DNA of 61,994 nt, taken from Macromonas nakdongensis (GTDB lineage Bacteria; Pseudomonadota; Gammaproteobacteria; Burkholderiales; Burkholderiaceae_C). Where the stretch lies: the NCBI RefSeq assembly GCF_002837145.1, contig NZ_NWMV01000042.1:1-61994 (forward strand), in the 5' to 3' direction. Position 1 is the stretch's first letter, and each line of letters opens with the position of its first letter. The notes beneath the pieces are model-generated. The model saw only the letters and a program-made list of their open reading frames with translations. It was not told where the DNA came from and did no database searches. Both the position numbers and the translations under genes were made by a program. Positions 1-8,618 of the stretch are shown piece after piece.

Positions 1-7
1 CCGGCGC

Positions 8-2725
8 GTGACCGTCGCCGCCCCCGCACCACCTGCGCCCCCCTGGCACGCCCTGGCCAGCGAACAGGCCCTGCAGCAACTGCACAGCAGCGTCCAAGGT
101 CTGAGCGGTGGGCAAGCCGCCGACCGGCTGCGCCAGCACGGCCCCAACCGCCTCGCCAGCGTGGCCCCACCACCGCTGTGGCGGCGCATCGCCGCCCAGT
201 TCCACAACCTGCTCATTTACGTGCTGCTGGCCGCGGCAGCCACCACCGCCTTCATGGGGCACTGGGTCGATGCGGCCGTCATCCTCGCGGTGGTCGGGCT
301 CAACGTCGGCATCGGTGTGCTGCAGGAGGGCCGGGCCGAAAAGGCGCTCGACGCCATCCGCCACCTGCTGGCGCCGCAAGCCCGCGTCTGGCGCGACGGC
401 CGCCTGCACGACGTCGACGCCACCGCCCTCGTGCCGGGCGACGTGGTCGCCCTGGCCTCGGGCGACAGCCTGCCCGCCGACGTGCGCTGGCTGCAGACCC
501 ACCACCTGCGGGTGGACGAATCGGCCCTCACCGGCGAATCGGTGCCGGTGGACAAATCACCCGCCGCCAGCCCGGCCGACGCGCCCCTGGGCGACCGGTG
601 CGGCATGGGCCACGCCGGCACCCTGGTCACGCAAGGGCAAGGCCTGGCGGTGGTGGTGGCCACCGGCGCCCACACCGAAATGGGCCGCATCGGCAAGCTG
701 CTGGCCTCGGTGGAACAGACCACCACCCCCCTGGTGCGGCACATGGCCGTCCTGGGCCGCAGCCTCACGCTGGCGGTGCTGGGCGCGGCACTGGGGCTGT
801 TCGCCTTTGGCGTGCTGGTGCGCGGCATGCCCATGGGCGAGGTGTTCATGACCGCCGTGGGCCTGTCCGTGGCCGCCATTCCCGAAGGGCTGCCCGCCAT
901 CATGTCCATCACCCTGGCCATCGGCGTGCAGCGCATGGCCGCCCGCCACGCCGTGGTGCGGCGCCTGCCGGCGGTGGAAACGCTGGGCGCGGTCACCGTC
1001 ATCTGCTCCGACAAAACCGGCACCCTCACCCGCAACGAAATGACGGTGCAGCAGGTGGTGCTGGCCGACCAGACCCTCACCGTTGACGGTGCTGGCTACG
1101 CGCCCGTGGGCGCCCTGTGGCACCAGGGCCACGCCCACCAGCCGGCCGAACTGTTCCGCGAAGCCCCTGCCCTGCTCGCCCTGGCCGAAGCCGCGGCCCT
1201 GTGCAACGACGCCGCCCTGCACCCCCACGACGGGCACTGGCGCCTGAGCGGCGACCCCACCGAAGGCGCCCTGCTCACCCTGGCCATGAAGGCCGGCATC
1301 GCCCCGCCCGAGTTGCAGGCCGAACGCCCGCGCCTGGGCGTGGTGCCGTTCGAGTCCGAGCACCGCTACATGGCCACCGCCCACGCCAACGGCACGCCCG
1401 GCACCTGGACGGTCTGGGTCAAGGGCGCGCCCGAACGCCTGCTGGCCATGTGCCACCAGCAGTTGCAGACCGATGGGCAGCCGGCCCCGCTGGACCGCGC
1501 CCACTGGCTCCAGGCCATCGAACAACAGGCCCAGGCCGGTCGCCGCGTGCTGGCCCTGGCGCGCAGCACCGTCGCCGCCGGCCCGGGGCTGGACCACACC
1601 CACGTGGCACAGGGGCTCACACTCATCGGGTTGGTGGGCATCATCGACCCGCCCCGCGACGAAGCCATCCGCGCCGTGGCACGCTGCCAGGCGGCCGGCA
1701 TCCGCATCAAGATGATCACCGGCGACCACGCCGTCACCGCCAGCGCCATCGCCGGCCAGCTCGGCATGGGCCCCGGGCTGCGCACCCTCACCGGCCCCGA
1801 GATCGAAGCCCTGGACGACGCCACCCTGCAGCAAGCCGTGCAAACCGTGGACGTGTTCGCCCGCGCCAGCCCCGAACACAAATTGCGCCTGGTGCGCGCC
1901 CTGCAAGCCCAGGGCGAGGTGGTGGCCATGACCGGCGACGGCGTGAACGACGCCCCCGCGCTCAAGCAGGCCGACGTCGGCGTGGCCATGGGTCAGAAAG
2001 GCACCGAAGCGGCCAAGCAGGCCGGCGCCATCGTGCTGGCCGACGACAACTTCGCCTCCATCGCCCAGGCGGTGGAAGAAGGCCGCACCGTCTACGACAA
2101 CCTGCGCAAAACCGTCACCTTCCTGCTGCCCATCAACGGTGGCGAATCCCTGTCGCTGCTGGTGGCGGTGCTGCTGGGACTGGCCCTGCCCATCGCGCCG
2201 GTGCAAATCCTGTGGGTCAACATGGTCAGCTCCATCGCCCTGGCCATGGTGCTGGCCTTCGAGCCCACCGAGCGCGACGTGATGCACCGCGCCCCCCGCC
2301 CGCCGCACGAGCCCATGCTCAGCGCCTTTGTCGTGTGGCGGGTGCTGCTGGTGTCGGGCCTGTTCACCGCAGGCATTTTTGGCGCCTACCAATGGGCCCT
2401 GCAGCAGGGCCACGGCGTGGAACACGCCCGCACCCTGGCCGTCAACACCCTGGTGGCCATGGAGGTGTGCTACCTGTTCAGTGTGCGCTACCTCAAAAAC
2501 CCGTCCTTCCACTGGCAGGGCGTGCGCGGCACCCCGCGCGTGCTGGCCGCCGTGGGGGCCGTGGCGGTGCTGCAAAGTCTGTTCACCTACGTGCCCTTCA
2601 TGCAGGCGCTGTTCCACACCCAGGCCCTGCCCGGGGTCCACCTGGCGTTGGCCTGTGGCATTGGTGCGGCGGTGCTGGTGCTGCTCGAACTGGAAAAAGC
2701 CGTGCTGCGACAAATGCGCCACTGA
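8..2725 (+). CDS. P2-type cation-transporting P-type ATPase
   Basis: Inner-membrane ion pump that couples ATP hydrolysis to cation transport. Visible in order: an N-terminal cation-ATPase segment, the actuator loop TGES (about residue 176), the M4 motif PEGLP (about 292), the phosphorylation site DKTGT (Asp about 335), a nucleotide-binding domain, the hinge GDGVNDAP (about 643), and a C-terminal helical bundle. M5 keeps the Asn and Glu that bind Ca2+ in SERCA (NGGES, about 710) and M6 keeps the Asn (WVNMV). The SERCA M6 Asp position is Ser here (VNMVSS), so the transported ion cannot be assigned. The length of 905 residues fits a complete enzyme. The start is taken as GTG at 8, but the frame stays open to the window edge, so an upstream start is possible. 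Confidence 0.93.
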   Translation: MTVAAPAPPAPPWHALASEQALQQLHSSVQGLSGGQAADRLRQHGPNRLASVAPPPLWRRIAAQFHNLLIYVLLAAAATTAFMGHWVDAAVILAVVGLNVGIGVLQEGRAEKALDAIRHLLAPQARVWRDGRLHDVDATALVPGDVVALASGDSLPADVRWLQTHHLRVDESALTGESVPVDKSPAASPADAPLGDRCGMGHAGTLVTQGQGLAVVVATGAHTEMGRIGKLLASVEQTTTPLVRHMAVLGRSLTLAVLGAALGLFAFGVLVRGMPMGEVFMTAVGLSVAAIPEGLPAIMSITLAIGVQRMAARHAVVRRLPAVETLGAVTVICSDKTGTLTRNEMTVQQVVLADQTLTVDGAGYAPVGALWHQGHAHQPAELFREAPALLALAEAAALCNDAALHPHDGHWRLSGDPTEGALLTLAMKAGIAPPELQAERPRLGVVPFESEHRYMATAHANGTPGTWTVWVKGAPERLLAMCHQQLQTDGQPAPLDRAHWLQAIEQQAQAGRRVLALARSTVAAGPGLDHTHVAQGLTLIGLVGIIDPPRDEAIRAVARCQAAGIRIKMITGDHAVTASAIAGQLGMGPGLRTLTGPEIEALDDATLQQAVQTVDVFARASPEHKLRLVRALQAQGEVVAMTGDGVNDAPALKQADVGVAMGQKGTEAAKQAGAIVLADDNFASIAQAVEEGRTVYDNLRKTVTFLLPINGGESLSLLVAVLLGLALPIAPVQILWVNMVSSIALAMVLAFEPTERDVMHRAPRPPHEPMLSAFVVWRVLLVSGLFTAGIFGAYQWALQQGHGVEHARTLAVNTLVAMEVCYLFSVRYLKNPSFHWQGVRGTPRVLAAVGAVAVLQSLFTYVPFMQALFHTQALPGVHLALACGIGAAVLVLLELEKAVLRQMRH

Positions 2726-2752
2726 ACCGACGGGCCGTGCGAGAATTTCCCC

Positions 2753-3052
2753 ATGCGCCTGTCTCCCCAGCAAACCGCTTTGATCAAACGCCACACGACC
2801 GATCTGTTTGGCGCCCAGGCCCAGGTGCGGCTGTTCGGCTCCCGCTTGGACGACACGGGGCTGGGTGGCGACATCGACCTGCTCGTCACCTCCCCCTTGC
2901 CGGTGGAGCGCCCAGCCCTACTGCCTGCGCAGCTCGCCACGCGGCTGCAACTGGCCCTGGGCGATCAACGCATCGACGTGGTACTGGAAGCGCCCAACCT
3001 GCTGCAGCTGCCCATTCACCGCATTGCGCACGCCGAAGGCCAGCTGCTGTGA
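2753..3052 (+). CDS. MNT-family nucleotidyltransferase (antitoxin-like)
   Basis: Small protein (99 residues) with the minimal polymerase-beta nucleotidyltransferase core: the GS motif in LFGSRLDD followed nine residues later by DID in GGDIDLLV, which supplies the catalytic aspartates. In HEPN/MNT modules such an enzyme AMPylates and so neutralises the partner HEPN protein. The next gene begins with a GTG that overlaps this stop codon (GTGA), and that partner carries a HEPN motif, so the two form a coupled pair. Only 27 bp separate this gene from the ATPase upstream, so it may be co-transcribed with it. The fold is clear; the antitoxin role is inferred from the family and the pairing. Confidence 0.82.
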   Translation: MRLSPQQTALIKRHTTDLFGAQAQVRLFGSRLDDTGLGGDIDLLVTSPLPVERPALLPAQLATRLQLALGDQRIDVVLEAPNLLQLPIHRIAHAEGQLL

Positions 3053-3537
3053 GCGACGCCACCGAACGCTTGCGTCACCTGTGTGAGGTGGTGACACTGG
3101 AAATCCAACACCTGCTTGTCACCGATGGACGCTTGTTTGCGCAACCCTTCGACGCCCAGCGGGTCATGGGGTTGGCACACGACCCCACAGAGTCCGAAAA
3201 GCTGGACGCATTCGTCGCCCGCTTTGGGCGCCTGCAAGATACCACCGGCGACAAACTGCTGCCAGCGCTGCTGCGCTTCGTGGGGCAAATGCCCGGGCCG
3301 GTCATTGACAACCTCAACCTCGCCGAAAAGTGGGGCTGGCTGCCCAGCGCCAGTGCTTGGCTGGACATGCGACAAATGCGCAACAAAATGGTCCACGAAT
3401 ACATTCGCGACCCCGCAGTGCTGAGCGATGCCCTGAACACCGCCCACGAGCAAGTGCCCATGCTGGTGACGTCGGCCCAACGCCTGTTGCTGCAAACCCA
3501 ACAACGTCTACAAGGTCACAAACCCACGTCCACGTAA
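3049..3537 (+). CDS. HEPN-domain protein (HepT-like toxin candidate)
   Basis: A 162-residue, largely helical protein starting at a GTG that overlaps the stop of the MNT gene (GTGA). Near the C-terminal third it contains RNKMVHEY, which fits RX4HXY, the HEPN ribonuclease motif with the adjacent Tyr that MntA-type antitoxins AMPylate. It is somewhat longer than typical DUF86/HepT proteins. The likely role is an RNA-targeting toxin controlled by the upstream nucleotidyltransferase. It overlaps the convergent Uma2 gene by 22 bp at their 3' ends. The motif and coupling are seen directly; toxicity and target are inferred. Confidence 0.78.
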   Translation: MSDATERLRHLCEVVTLEIQHLLVTDGRLFAQPFDAQRVMGLAHDPTESEKLDAFVARFGRLQDTTGDKLLPALLRFVGQMPGPVIDNLNLAEKWGWLPSASAWLDMRQMRNKMVHEYIRDPAVLSDALNTAHEQVPMLVTSAQRLLLQTQQRLQGHKPTST

Positions 3538-4076
3538 ACGTCGTCCAGCGCCAAGGGGCTGTCCAGGCACGGCAGTTCAATGGCGCCTTCGGTGTGCAGC
3601 TCGTGGCGCCAGCCGGTGGCGCGGCGGAACACCTCCACCCGGCGCGCGTCCTGCGCCACCAGCAGGTAGGCCTCCAGGCTGGGCAGCTTCTGGTAGGCCA
3701 GCAGCTTTTCGCGGCGGTCGATGCGCTCGGTGCTTTCTGACAGCACCTCCACGATCAGGCACGGGCGTTCGGTGTAGTAGGTGGCGGCGTCTGCGGGGTC
3801 GCACACCAGCACCAGGTCCGGGTAGTAGTACACCTCCTGCCCGGCAAAATCCAGCCGCACCTTCATGTCCGACGTGAACAGCTGACAGCCCTTCTGCCGG
3901 GCTTTCGGGGTGAGCGCATACGCCACCGCGTTCACGATGCGCCCATGCGCCCGGCTCGCCCCCACCATGGCATACACCTGCCCGTCCACGTACTCGTGGC
4001 GGACTTCGCTGTGCAATTCGCCGTCCAGGTATTCCTGCGGCGCGATGAAACGTCTCATGGCGGCCTGTGCGGTCAT
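3516..4076 (-). CDS. Uma2 family (DUF820) putative endonuclease
   Basis: A 186-residue protein of the Uma2/DUF820 family, which has a PD-(D/E)XK nuclease-like fold. Family marks are the N-terminal EYLDGE and HEYVDGQVYAM region, the core YYPDLVLVCDP (Asp) and LIVEVLSEST (Glu), and the following ERIDRREKLLAYQKL segment. The start is placed at the ATG at 4076 because the extra upstream residues look non-conserved. The biological role of Uma2 proteins is poorly known; they are abundant in cyanobacteria and patchy elsewhere. The gene is convergent with, and overlaps, the HEPN gene. It diverges from miaB across a 131-bp gap that holds a small inverted repeat (CCTTT-6-AAAGG at 4141-4156). Confidence 0.85.
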   Translation of the reverse strand: MTAQAAMRRFIAPQEYLDGELHSEVRHEYVDGQVYAMVGASRAHGRIVNAVAYALTPKARQKGCQLFTSDMKVRLDFAGQEVYYYPDLVLVCDPADAATYYTERPCLIVEVLSESTERIDRREKLLAYQKLPSLEAYLLVAQDARRVEVFRRATGWRHELHTEGAIELPCLDSPLALDDVYVDVGL

Positions 4077-4207
4077 CGTTTTCTCCCTGTGGTGTGTTCC
4101 TGCAACCGCAGTGTAGACCAGCCCCGCCCAGCCAGCCAAGCCTTTAAAATCAAAGGTTTTCCACCTTCCACCAGCCCCTGGGTCTACACCAGCGCCGCTG
4201 CACCGCC

Positions 4208-5557
4208 ATGAGCAAAAAAGTCTTCATCAAAACCTTCGGCTGCCAGATGAACGAGTACGACTCGGACAAAATGGCCGACGTGCTGGGCGCCGCCCAGGGC
4301 TACGAACCCACCCAGAACGTGGACGAAGCCGACCTCATCCTGTTCAACACCTGCTCGGTGCGCGAAAAGGCGCAAGAAAAAGTGTTCAGCGACCTGGGCC
4401 GCGTCAAACACCTCAAGCAAAAAGGCGTGCTCATTGGCGTGGGCGGCTGCGTGGCCAGCCAGGAGGGCGAAGAAATCATCAAACGCGCCCCGTTCGTGGA
4501 CGTGGTGTTTGGCCCGCAAACCCTGCACCGCCTGCCGCAGTTGCTGGAAGAACGCCAGGCCCAGGCCCGCCCGCAGGTGGACATTTCCTTCCCCGAAATC
4601 GAAAAATTCGACCACCTGCCCCCAGCCAAGGTGGACGGCGCCAGCGCCTTCGTCAGCATCATGGAAGGCTGCAGCAAATACTGCAGCTACTGCGTGGTGC
4701 CCTACACCCGGGGCGAGGAATTCAGCCGCCCGTTTGAAGAGGTGCTGGTGGAAGTGGCCGGCCTGGCCGACCAGGGCGTCAAGGAAGTCACGCTGCTGGG
4801 TCAGAACGTGAACGCCTACCGCGGCAAGATGGGCGATACCGACGAAATCGCCGATTTCGCCCTGCTGCTGGAATACGTGGCCGACATCCCCGGCATCGAG
4901 CGCATCCGCTACACCACCAGCCACCCCAACGAATTCACGCCCCGCCTGATCGAGGCCTACGCCAAGATTCCCAAACTGGTCAGCCACCTGCACCTGCCCG
5001 TGCAGCATGGATCGGACAAAATCCTCATGGCCATGAAGCGCGGCTACACCGCGATGGAATACAAAAGCACCATCCGCAAGCTGCGCGCCATCCGGCCCGA
5101 TCTGTCCATGAGCAGCGACTTCATCGTCGGCTTCCCCGGCGAGACGGAAGAAGACTTCCAGAAAATGATGAAGCTCATCACCGACGTGGGCTACGACACG
5201 TCCTTCAGCTTCATCTTCAGCCCGCGCCCCGGCACCCCGGCCGCCAACCTGGCGGACGACACGCCGCACGAGGTGAAGTTGAAGCGCCTGCAACACCTGC
5301 AAGCCGTCATTGAAGAGAACGTGCAGCGCATCAGCGCCAGCCGCGTGGGCACCGTGCAACGCATCCTGGTCACCGGGCCGTCCCGCAAAAACCCGCAGGA
5401 ACTCATGGGCCGCACCGAATGCAACCGCATCGTCAACTTCGACGCCGGCCCCCAGAGCACCCGCCTGGTCGGCCAGATGCTGGACGTGACCATCACCCAG
5501 GCGCTGCCGCATTCGCTGCGGGGTGAGGTGGTGGTCAAGGAAGGCGCGCTGGCATGA
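4208..5557 (+). CDS. miaB: tRNA-2-methylthio-N6-dimethylallyladenosine synthase MiaB
   Basis: Radical-SAM methylthiotransferase that converts i6A37 to ms2i6A37 in tRNAs reading UNN codons. The N-terminal UPF0004 domain holds three cluster-binding cysteines (TFGCQMN, NTCSVRE, GGCVAS). The radical-SAM CX3CX2C motif CSKYCSYC is at about residue 155. A C-terminal TRAM RNA-binding domain follows (about 375-440). The 449 residues match the family length. The ATG at 4208 has no strong ribosome-binding site. Its stop overlaps the start of the next gene (ATGA), so the downstream HEPN-like/MNT pair is translationally coupled to this housekeeping gene. Confidence 0.97.
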   Translation: MSKKVFIKTFGCQMNEYDSDKMADVLGAAQGYEPTQNVDEADLILFNTCSVREKAQEKVFSDLGRVKHLKQKGVLIGVGGCVASQEGEEIIKRAPFVDVVFGPQTLHRLPQLLEERQAQARPQVDISFPEIEKFDHLPPAKVDGASAFVSIMEGCSKYCSYCVVPYTRGEEFSRPFEEVLVEVAGLADQGVKEVTLLGQNVNAYRGKMGDTDEIADFALLLEYVADIPGIERIRYTTSHPNEFTPRLIEAYAKIPKLVSHLHLPVQHGSDKILMAMKRGYTAMEYKSTIRKLRAIRPDLSMSSDFIVGFPGETEEDFQKMMKLITDVGYDTSFSFIFSPRPGTPAANLADDTPHEVKLKRLQHLQAVIEENVQRISASRVGTVQRILVTGPSRKNPQELMGRTECNRIVNFDAGPQSTRLVGQMLDVTITQALPHSLRGEVVVKEGALA

Positions 5558-5976
5558 CCGCCTCTGACGACATTCGCTGGCAGCAGCGCTTGGCCAACTT
5601 TGGCAAAGCCTTGGCACGTCTGAGCGAAGCCGTCGAACTGGCGCAGCAACGGTCCTTGTCGGACCTGGAAAAACAAGGCCTCGTCCAGGCCTTCGAATTC
5701 ACCCACGAACTGGCCTGGAACGTGATGAAAGACTATTTCGTCTACCAGGGCCACACCGGCATCACCGGTTCGCGCGACGCCATCCGCGAGGCGTTCAAAC
5801 AAGGCTTGGTTCAAGACGGCGAAGGTTGGATGGAAACCATCAAAAGCCGCAACCAAACCTCTCACACCTACAACCAGGCCGTGGCCGACGACATCGCCCA
5901 GCGCGTCTGCGGGCAATACCACCCGCTGTTTATCGCCTTTCACCAGCACATGCAAACGCTGGCCGCTGCACGGTGA
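5554..5976 (+). CDS. HI0074-like nucleotidyltransferase substrate-binding (HEPN-fold) protein
   Basis: A 140-residue four-helix protein of the HI0074/TIGR01987 type, known as the partner of HI0073-like minimal nucleotidyltransferases. It matches family features such as [21 protein letters not shown] and the segment [10 protein letters not shown]. The latter contains RX4HXY (RNQTSHTY), the HEPN/HepT catalytic and AMPylation motif. It starts at an ATG overlapping the miaB stop (ATGA), and its own stop overlaps the next gene's GTG start. It is probably the toxin-like half of a second HEPN/MNT module. Family assignment is strong; toxin activity is inferred. Confidence 0.85.
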   Translation: MTASDDIRWQQRLANFGKALARLSEAVELAQQRSLSDLEKQGLVQAFEFTHELAWNVMKDYFVYQGHTGITGSRDAIREAFKQGLVQDGEGWMETIKSRNQTSHTYNQAVADDIAQRVCGQYHPLFIAFHQHMQTLAAAR

Positions 5977-6326
5977 AGGCACCCATCCCTTGCCAGTCCA
6001 CACCCTGGCTGCCTCAGTCGGGCCTGCCAGAGGGGGCTTGGCTGCGCCTGCAACAGGTGTTCCAAAATCACCCCAGCGTGGAACAGGTGGTCCTGTTCGG
6101 CTCCCGCGCCAAGGGGAACCACCGGTCAGGGTCAGACATTGACCTGTGTCTGACCGCGCCCAGCCTCTCGCCGCACGAACTCTGGAACCTGGACGCCGAG
6201 ATCGATGACCTGCTGCTCCCCTGGAAAGTGGACCTGGTGCTGCGGCACACGATCGACTCCCCCGAACTGCTGGCACACATCCAGCGCGTGGGTCTGCCTT
6301 TCCACGTCCGCACGGCCAGCCTGTAA
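5973..6326 (+). CDS. HI0073-like minimal nucleotidyltransferase
   Basis: A 117-residue protein starting at a GTG that overlaps the previous stop (GTGA). It carries the polymerase-beta nucleotidyltransferase motif: GS in LFGSRAKGN, then ten residues, then DID in GSDIDLCL. It is the expected partner of the HI0074-like protein just upstream and may AMPylate it. An N-terminal extension of about 35 residues precedes the fold. This is the third gene of the miaB transcription unit by overlap. After it comes an 85-bp gap leading to the minor pilin operon. Confidence 0.85.
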   Translation: MKAPIPCQSTPWLPQSGLPEGAWLRLQQVFQNHPSVEQVVLFGSRAKGNHRSGSDIDLCLTAPSLSPHELWNLDAEIDDLLLPWKVDLVLRHTIDSPELLAHIQRVGLPFHVRTASL

Positions 6327-6378
6327 CGCCCCCACTCCCCCAAACAGGGGATAGCCCCCAACCCCCTGCAATGCTAAA

Positions 6379-6407
6379 AATTCCCCCATAAATACTCAGG
6401 GGGAATT
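6379..6407 (+). promoter_or_regulatory. Hairpin covering the fimT ribosome-binding site
   Basis: A perfect 9-bp inverted repeat (AATTCCCCC / GGGGGAATT) with an 11-nt loop lies just 5' of the ATG at 6412. The 3' arm contains the purine-rich GGGGGAA, the only good Shine-Dalgarno candidate for that start. In RNA the stem would hide the ribosome-binding site. It could be a translational control element or an RNA thermometer; it is not followed by a T-tract, so it is unlikely to be a terminator. Confidence 0.45.
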
Positions 6408-6411
6408 CGGC

Positions 6412-6945
6412 ATGAAACACGCATTCGGCGCACGCAGCCGGGGGTTGACGCTGCTTGAGGCACTCATGAGCCTTAGCATATTGGCAATTCTCACATCAAT
6501 CGGAATCCCTATCGCGAAACATCTGCAACAAAATATGCAGCTAAAAGGTGCGGCAGAGGCCCTGACCTCCGAACTTCGTCATGCGCAAAGCGAGTCCGTA
6601 AAAAGACAAGCGGGCTTTTCCGTCAACTTCCGAACCAACGGCGACACGTGGTGTTACGGATACAGCATCGACATTTCCTGCGACTGCACAGTGCCCACCT
6701 CATGTTCTATCGACAATCTGGAGCAAGTCAGACGGCATCATCAATACCCTGGTGTGCGCATCTTGCCAAGCGTTTCAGGCAATCGATTCTCATTTCAACC
6801 ACGTCGCGGCACGGTCACTGCGGGCAGTGTCACACTGACTGCAAGCAACGGAAAACAACTGAGGGTAGTAGTGAGTGGCTTAGGACGCATCCGAACATGC
6901 ACACCCACAGGAGAGGCCCGCTTCACCGGCTATCCTTTGTGCTGA
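6412..6945 (+). CDS. fimT: FimT/GspH-like minor pilin (type IV pseudopilin)
   Basis: A 177-residue prepilin. The leader ends at Gly before LTLLEALMSL, with Glu at position 5 of the mature protein, followed by a hydrophobic helix. The C-terminal part has the GspH/FimT shape, with paired cysteines (CDCTVPTSC) and a terminal GRIRTCTPTG...YPLC section. It is processed by the prepilin peptidase and acts in priming or capping type IV pili; FimT family members can also bind DNA during uptake. It is the first gene of a six-gene minor pilin cluster, and its codon use is clearly more AT-rich than the upstream genes. Confidence 0.85.
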   Translation: MKHAFGARSRGLTLLEALMSLSILAILTSIGIPIAKHLQQNMQLKGAAEALTSELRHAQSESVKRQAGFSVNFRTNGDTWCYGYSIDISCDCTVPTSCSIDNLEQVRRHHQYPGVRILPSVSGNRFSFQPRRGTVTAGSVTLTASNGKQLRVVVSGLGRIRTCTPTGEARFTGYPLC

Positions 6946-7032
6946 CACACAACTTTTGACCGTCCATCGACACTTAGAGCACGCACGTCTGATCCTCACA
7001 CAGAGGACACTCACTCGGCGTAGTATTGAGGC

Positions 7033-7452
7033 ATGAAAAAGGTAGCTCAGCCCCAGATCGGCTTTACATTGATCGAAATGATGATTGTGATTTCGGCAAT
7101 TGGTATAATTGCTTCAATTGCAATTCCAAGATACACCGACTACATTCTTCGCTCACGAAGAGCCGATGCACACAACACCATCCTGCGCATACAGCAAGAC
7201 CAAGCTAGGTTCCGTGCGACGAATACAACGTATGGAAACGAATCCACAACTCCCGCACTTCCCTACGCCACAATCTCTCCTGAACGGTATTACGACATTG
7301 CCGTAACCAGCCCAACCAGCACAGGCTATGTCATTACAGCGAGCCCCAGAGACTCTCAAGCCAGAGACACGACCTGCTCAACCATAACGCTCACCATCAG
7401 CGGCATCACCGAAACATTCGGCCCAACCAATGTTTGCTGGAACAAAAAGTGA
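7033..7452 (+). CDS. pilE: PilE-like type IV minor pilin
   Basis: A 139-residue prepilin with the cleavage site [12 protein letters not shown] and Glu5. An [14 protein letters not shown] helix follows the hydrophobic segment, typical of the PilE family. The C-terminal end carries a Cys pair (TTCSTI and NVCWN) likely to form the D-region disulfide. It follows fimT by 87 bp and overlaps or abuts the next FimT-like gene. PilE proteins join the minor-pilin priming complex in the inner membrane and are incorporated in the fibre. Confidence 0.87.
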   Translation: MKKVAQPQIGFTLIEMMIVISAIGIIASIAIPRYTDYILRSRRADAHNTILRIQQDQARFRATNTTYGNESTTPALPYATISPERYYDIAVTSPTSTGYVITASPRDSQARDTTCSTITLTISGITETFGPTNVCWNKK

Positions 7453-7958
7453 AACCATACAAATCGCAATTTGGATTCACAATCATTGAGTTAATGATTG
7501 CGCTAGGCATACTAGGCATACTTACATCGATAGGACTACCCCTATTAACCAATTTTAGAGACAACGCCACCATCAAAGGCGCAGCCGAAACAGCTTTGCA
7601 AACGCTAAACAATGCAAAGTTTGAATCCATAAAAAGAAATGAACGTATTTACATCAGTGCAAGCACTACTTGCTATGCAGCAAGCACCTTACCCACATGC
7701 AACTGTACAGACGCAACGACCACATGCGATATAGCAAAAAAAATTATTTCCGACTATCCCGAAACCACACAAGCCACTACTTTGACTGCAAGCGCAACCA
7801 CCCAATTCTTTGAACCCAGGAATGGAAGTTTTTCAACCTCATCGACCATTACTTTCACAAAAAAAGGCAAAATCGTTGAGGTGCAGCTAAACTCAACCGG
7901 TCGAGTCAGGGAATGCGTCAAAGCCGGATCCGTACCCGGCATACCGGAATGCAGCTAA
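7449..7958 (+). CDS. Second FimT/FimU-like minor pilin
   Basis: A 169-residue prepilin with leader cut at [12 protein letters not shown], Glu5, then a GspH-type body and several cysteines ([17 protein letters not shown]). The GTG at 7449 overlapping the pilE stop is preferred because it gives GTGA coupling; an ATG at 7434 in the same frame is the alternative. It is a diverged relative of the first gene of the cluster, with the same hydrophobic helix and a shared NATIKGAAE-type region (QLKGAAEAL in the first). It probably plays the FimU role in the minor pilin complex. Confidence 0.82.
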   Translation: MKPYKSQFGFTIIELMIALGILGILTSIGLPLLTNFRDNATIKGAAETALQTLNNAKFESIKRNERIYISASTTCYAASTLPTCNCTDATTTCDIAKKIISDYPETTQATTLTASATTQFFEPRNGSFSTSSTITFTKKGKIVEVQLNSTGRVRECVKAGSVPGIPECS

Positions 7959-7961
7959 AAC

Positions 7962-8609
7962 ATGAACTCAAAAAAACAAAAGGGCGTATCACTGGTTGAG
8001 TTGATGATTGGCCTCACCGTGGGGCTCATCGTGCTTGCAGCTGCCACGACATTTGCCGTCAACAATTTGAAGGCAAACCGGGATGCCGTCAACGCTGCCA
8101 GACTCAATCAAGACTTAAGGGCCATCATGGACCTGATGGTTCGAGACATTCGTCGCGCTCATTACACGGCCTCTATTCAATCTTCCCTTGGAGCAAACAC
8201 CTCAACATTGCTACCCAATGCATTGACACTTGGCGGCACTTGCACCACGTCCGGATGCGACAAGATCACATACACATACGAAAGCATTCAAAGGGAATTC
8301 GATCTATCCAGCGGCTCACTCAGACACAAAATTGGGTCTGCTGCCGCAGAAAAAGTTAGTGACGACTATTCGACCAGCATTACCAATTTAAATTTTTGCT
8401 ACGTAGACACACAGGGCGATTCAGACCCAACCAATGACACTTGCACCAGCACAGCGCCTTCAAGCCACTCGATAACCATATCAGGCGTATCCGAAAAAAT
8501 TAAAATCAACATGGTGAAAATCTCAATCACAGGCGCACTCATCAAGAGCCCCGCAACGACAAAAACACTGATTGAAACAGTCAAAATTAGAAACGATTCA
8601 TTCTCCTAA
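7962..8609 (+). CDS. pilW: PilW-like type IV minor pilin
   Basis: A 215-residue prepilin with a short leader cut at KG/VSLVELMIGL and Glu5. The helix after the cleavage site continues with NLKANRDAVNAARLNQDLRAIMDLMVRDIRR, cut here into LNQDLRAIMDLMVRDIRR as the PilW-type signature. Cysteines at TCTTSGC may form disulfides. It begins 3 bp after the second FimT-like gene and is followed 9 bp later by pilX. It is shorter than many PilW proteins (300 or more residues), but the N-terminal features are clear. Confidence 0.83.
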   Translation: MNSKKQKGVSLVELMIGLTVGLIVLAAATTFAVNNLKANRDAVNAARLNQDLRAIMDLMVRDIRRAHYTASIQSSLGANTSTLLPNALTLGGTCTTSGCDKITYTYESIQREFDLSSGSLRHKIGSAAAEKVSDDYSTSITNLNFCYVDTQGDSDPTNDTCTSTAPSSHSITISGVSEKIKINMVKISITGALIKSPATTKTLIETVKIRNDSFS

Positions 8610-8618
8610 GGTTGTACG

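Noticed and set aside
557-2794. Long minus-strand open frame (745 residues) opposite the P-type ATPase
   Set aside because: It is rich in His/Gly/Gln as expected for antisense of GC-rich coding DNA, has no family motifs, and the + strand frame is a complete ATPase.
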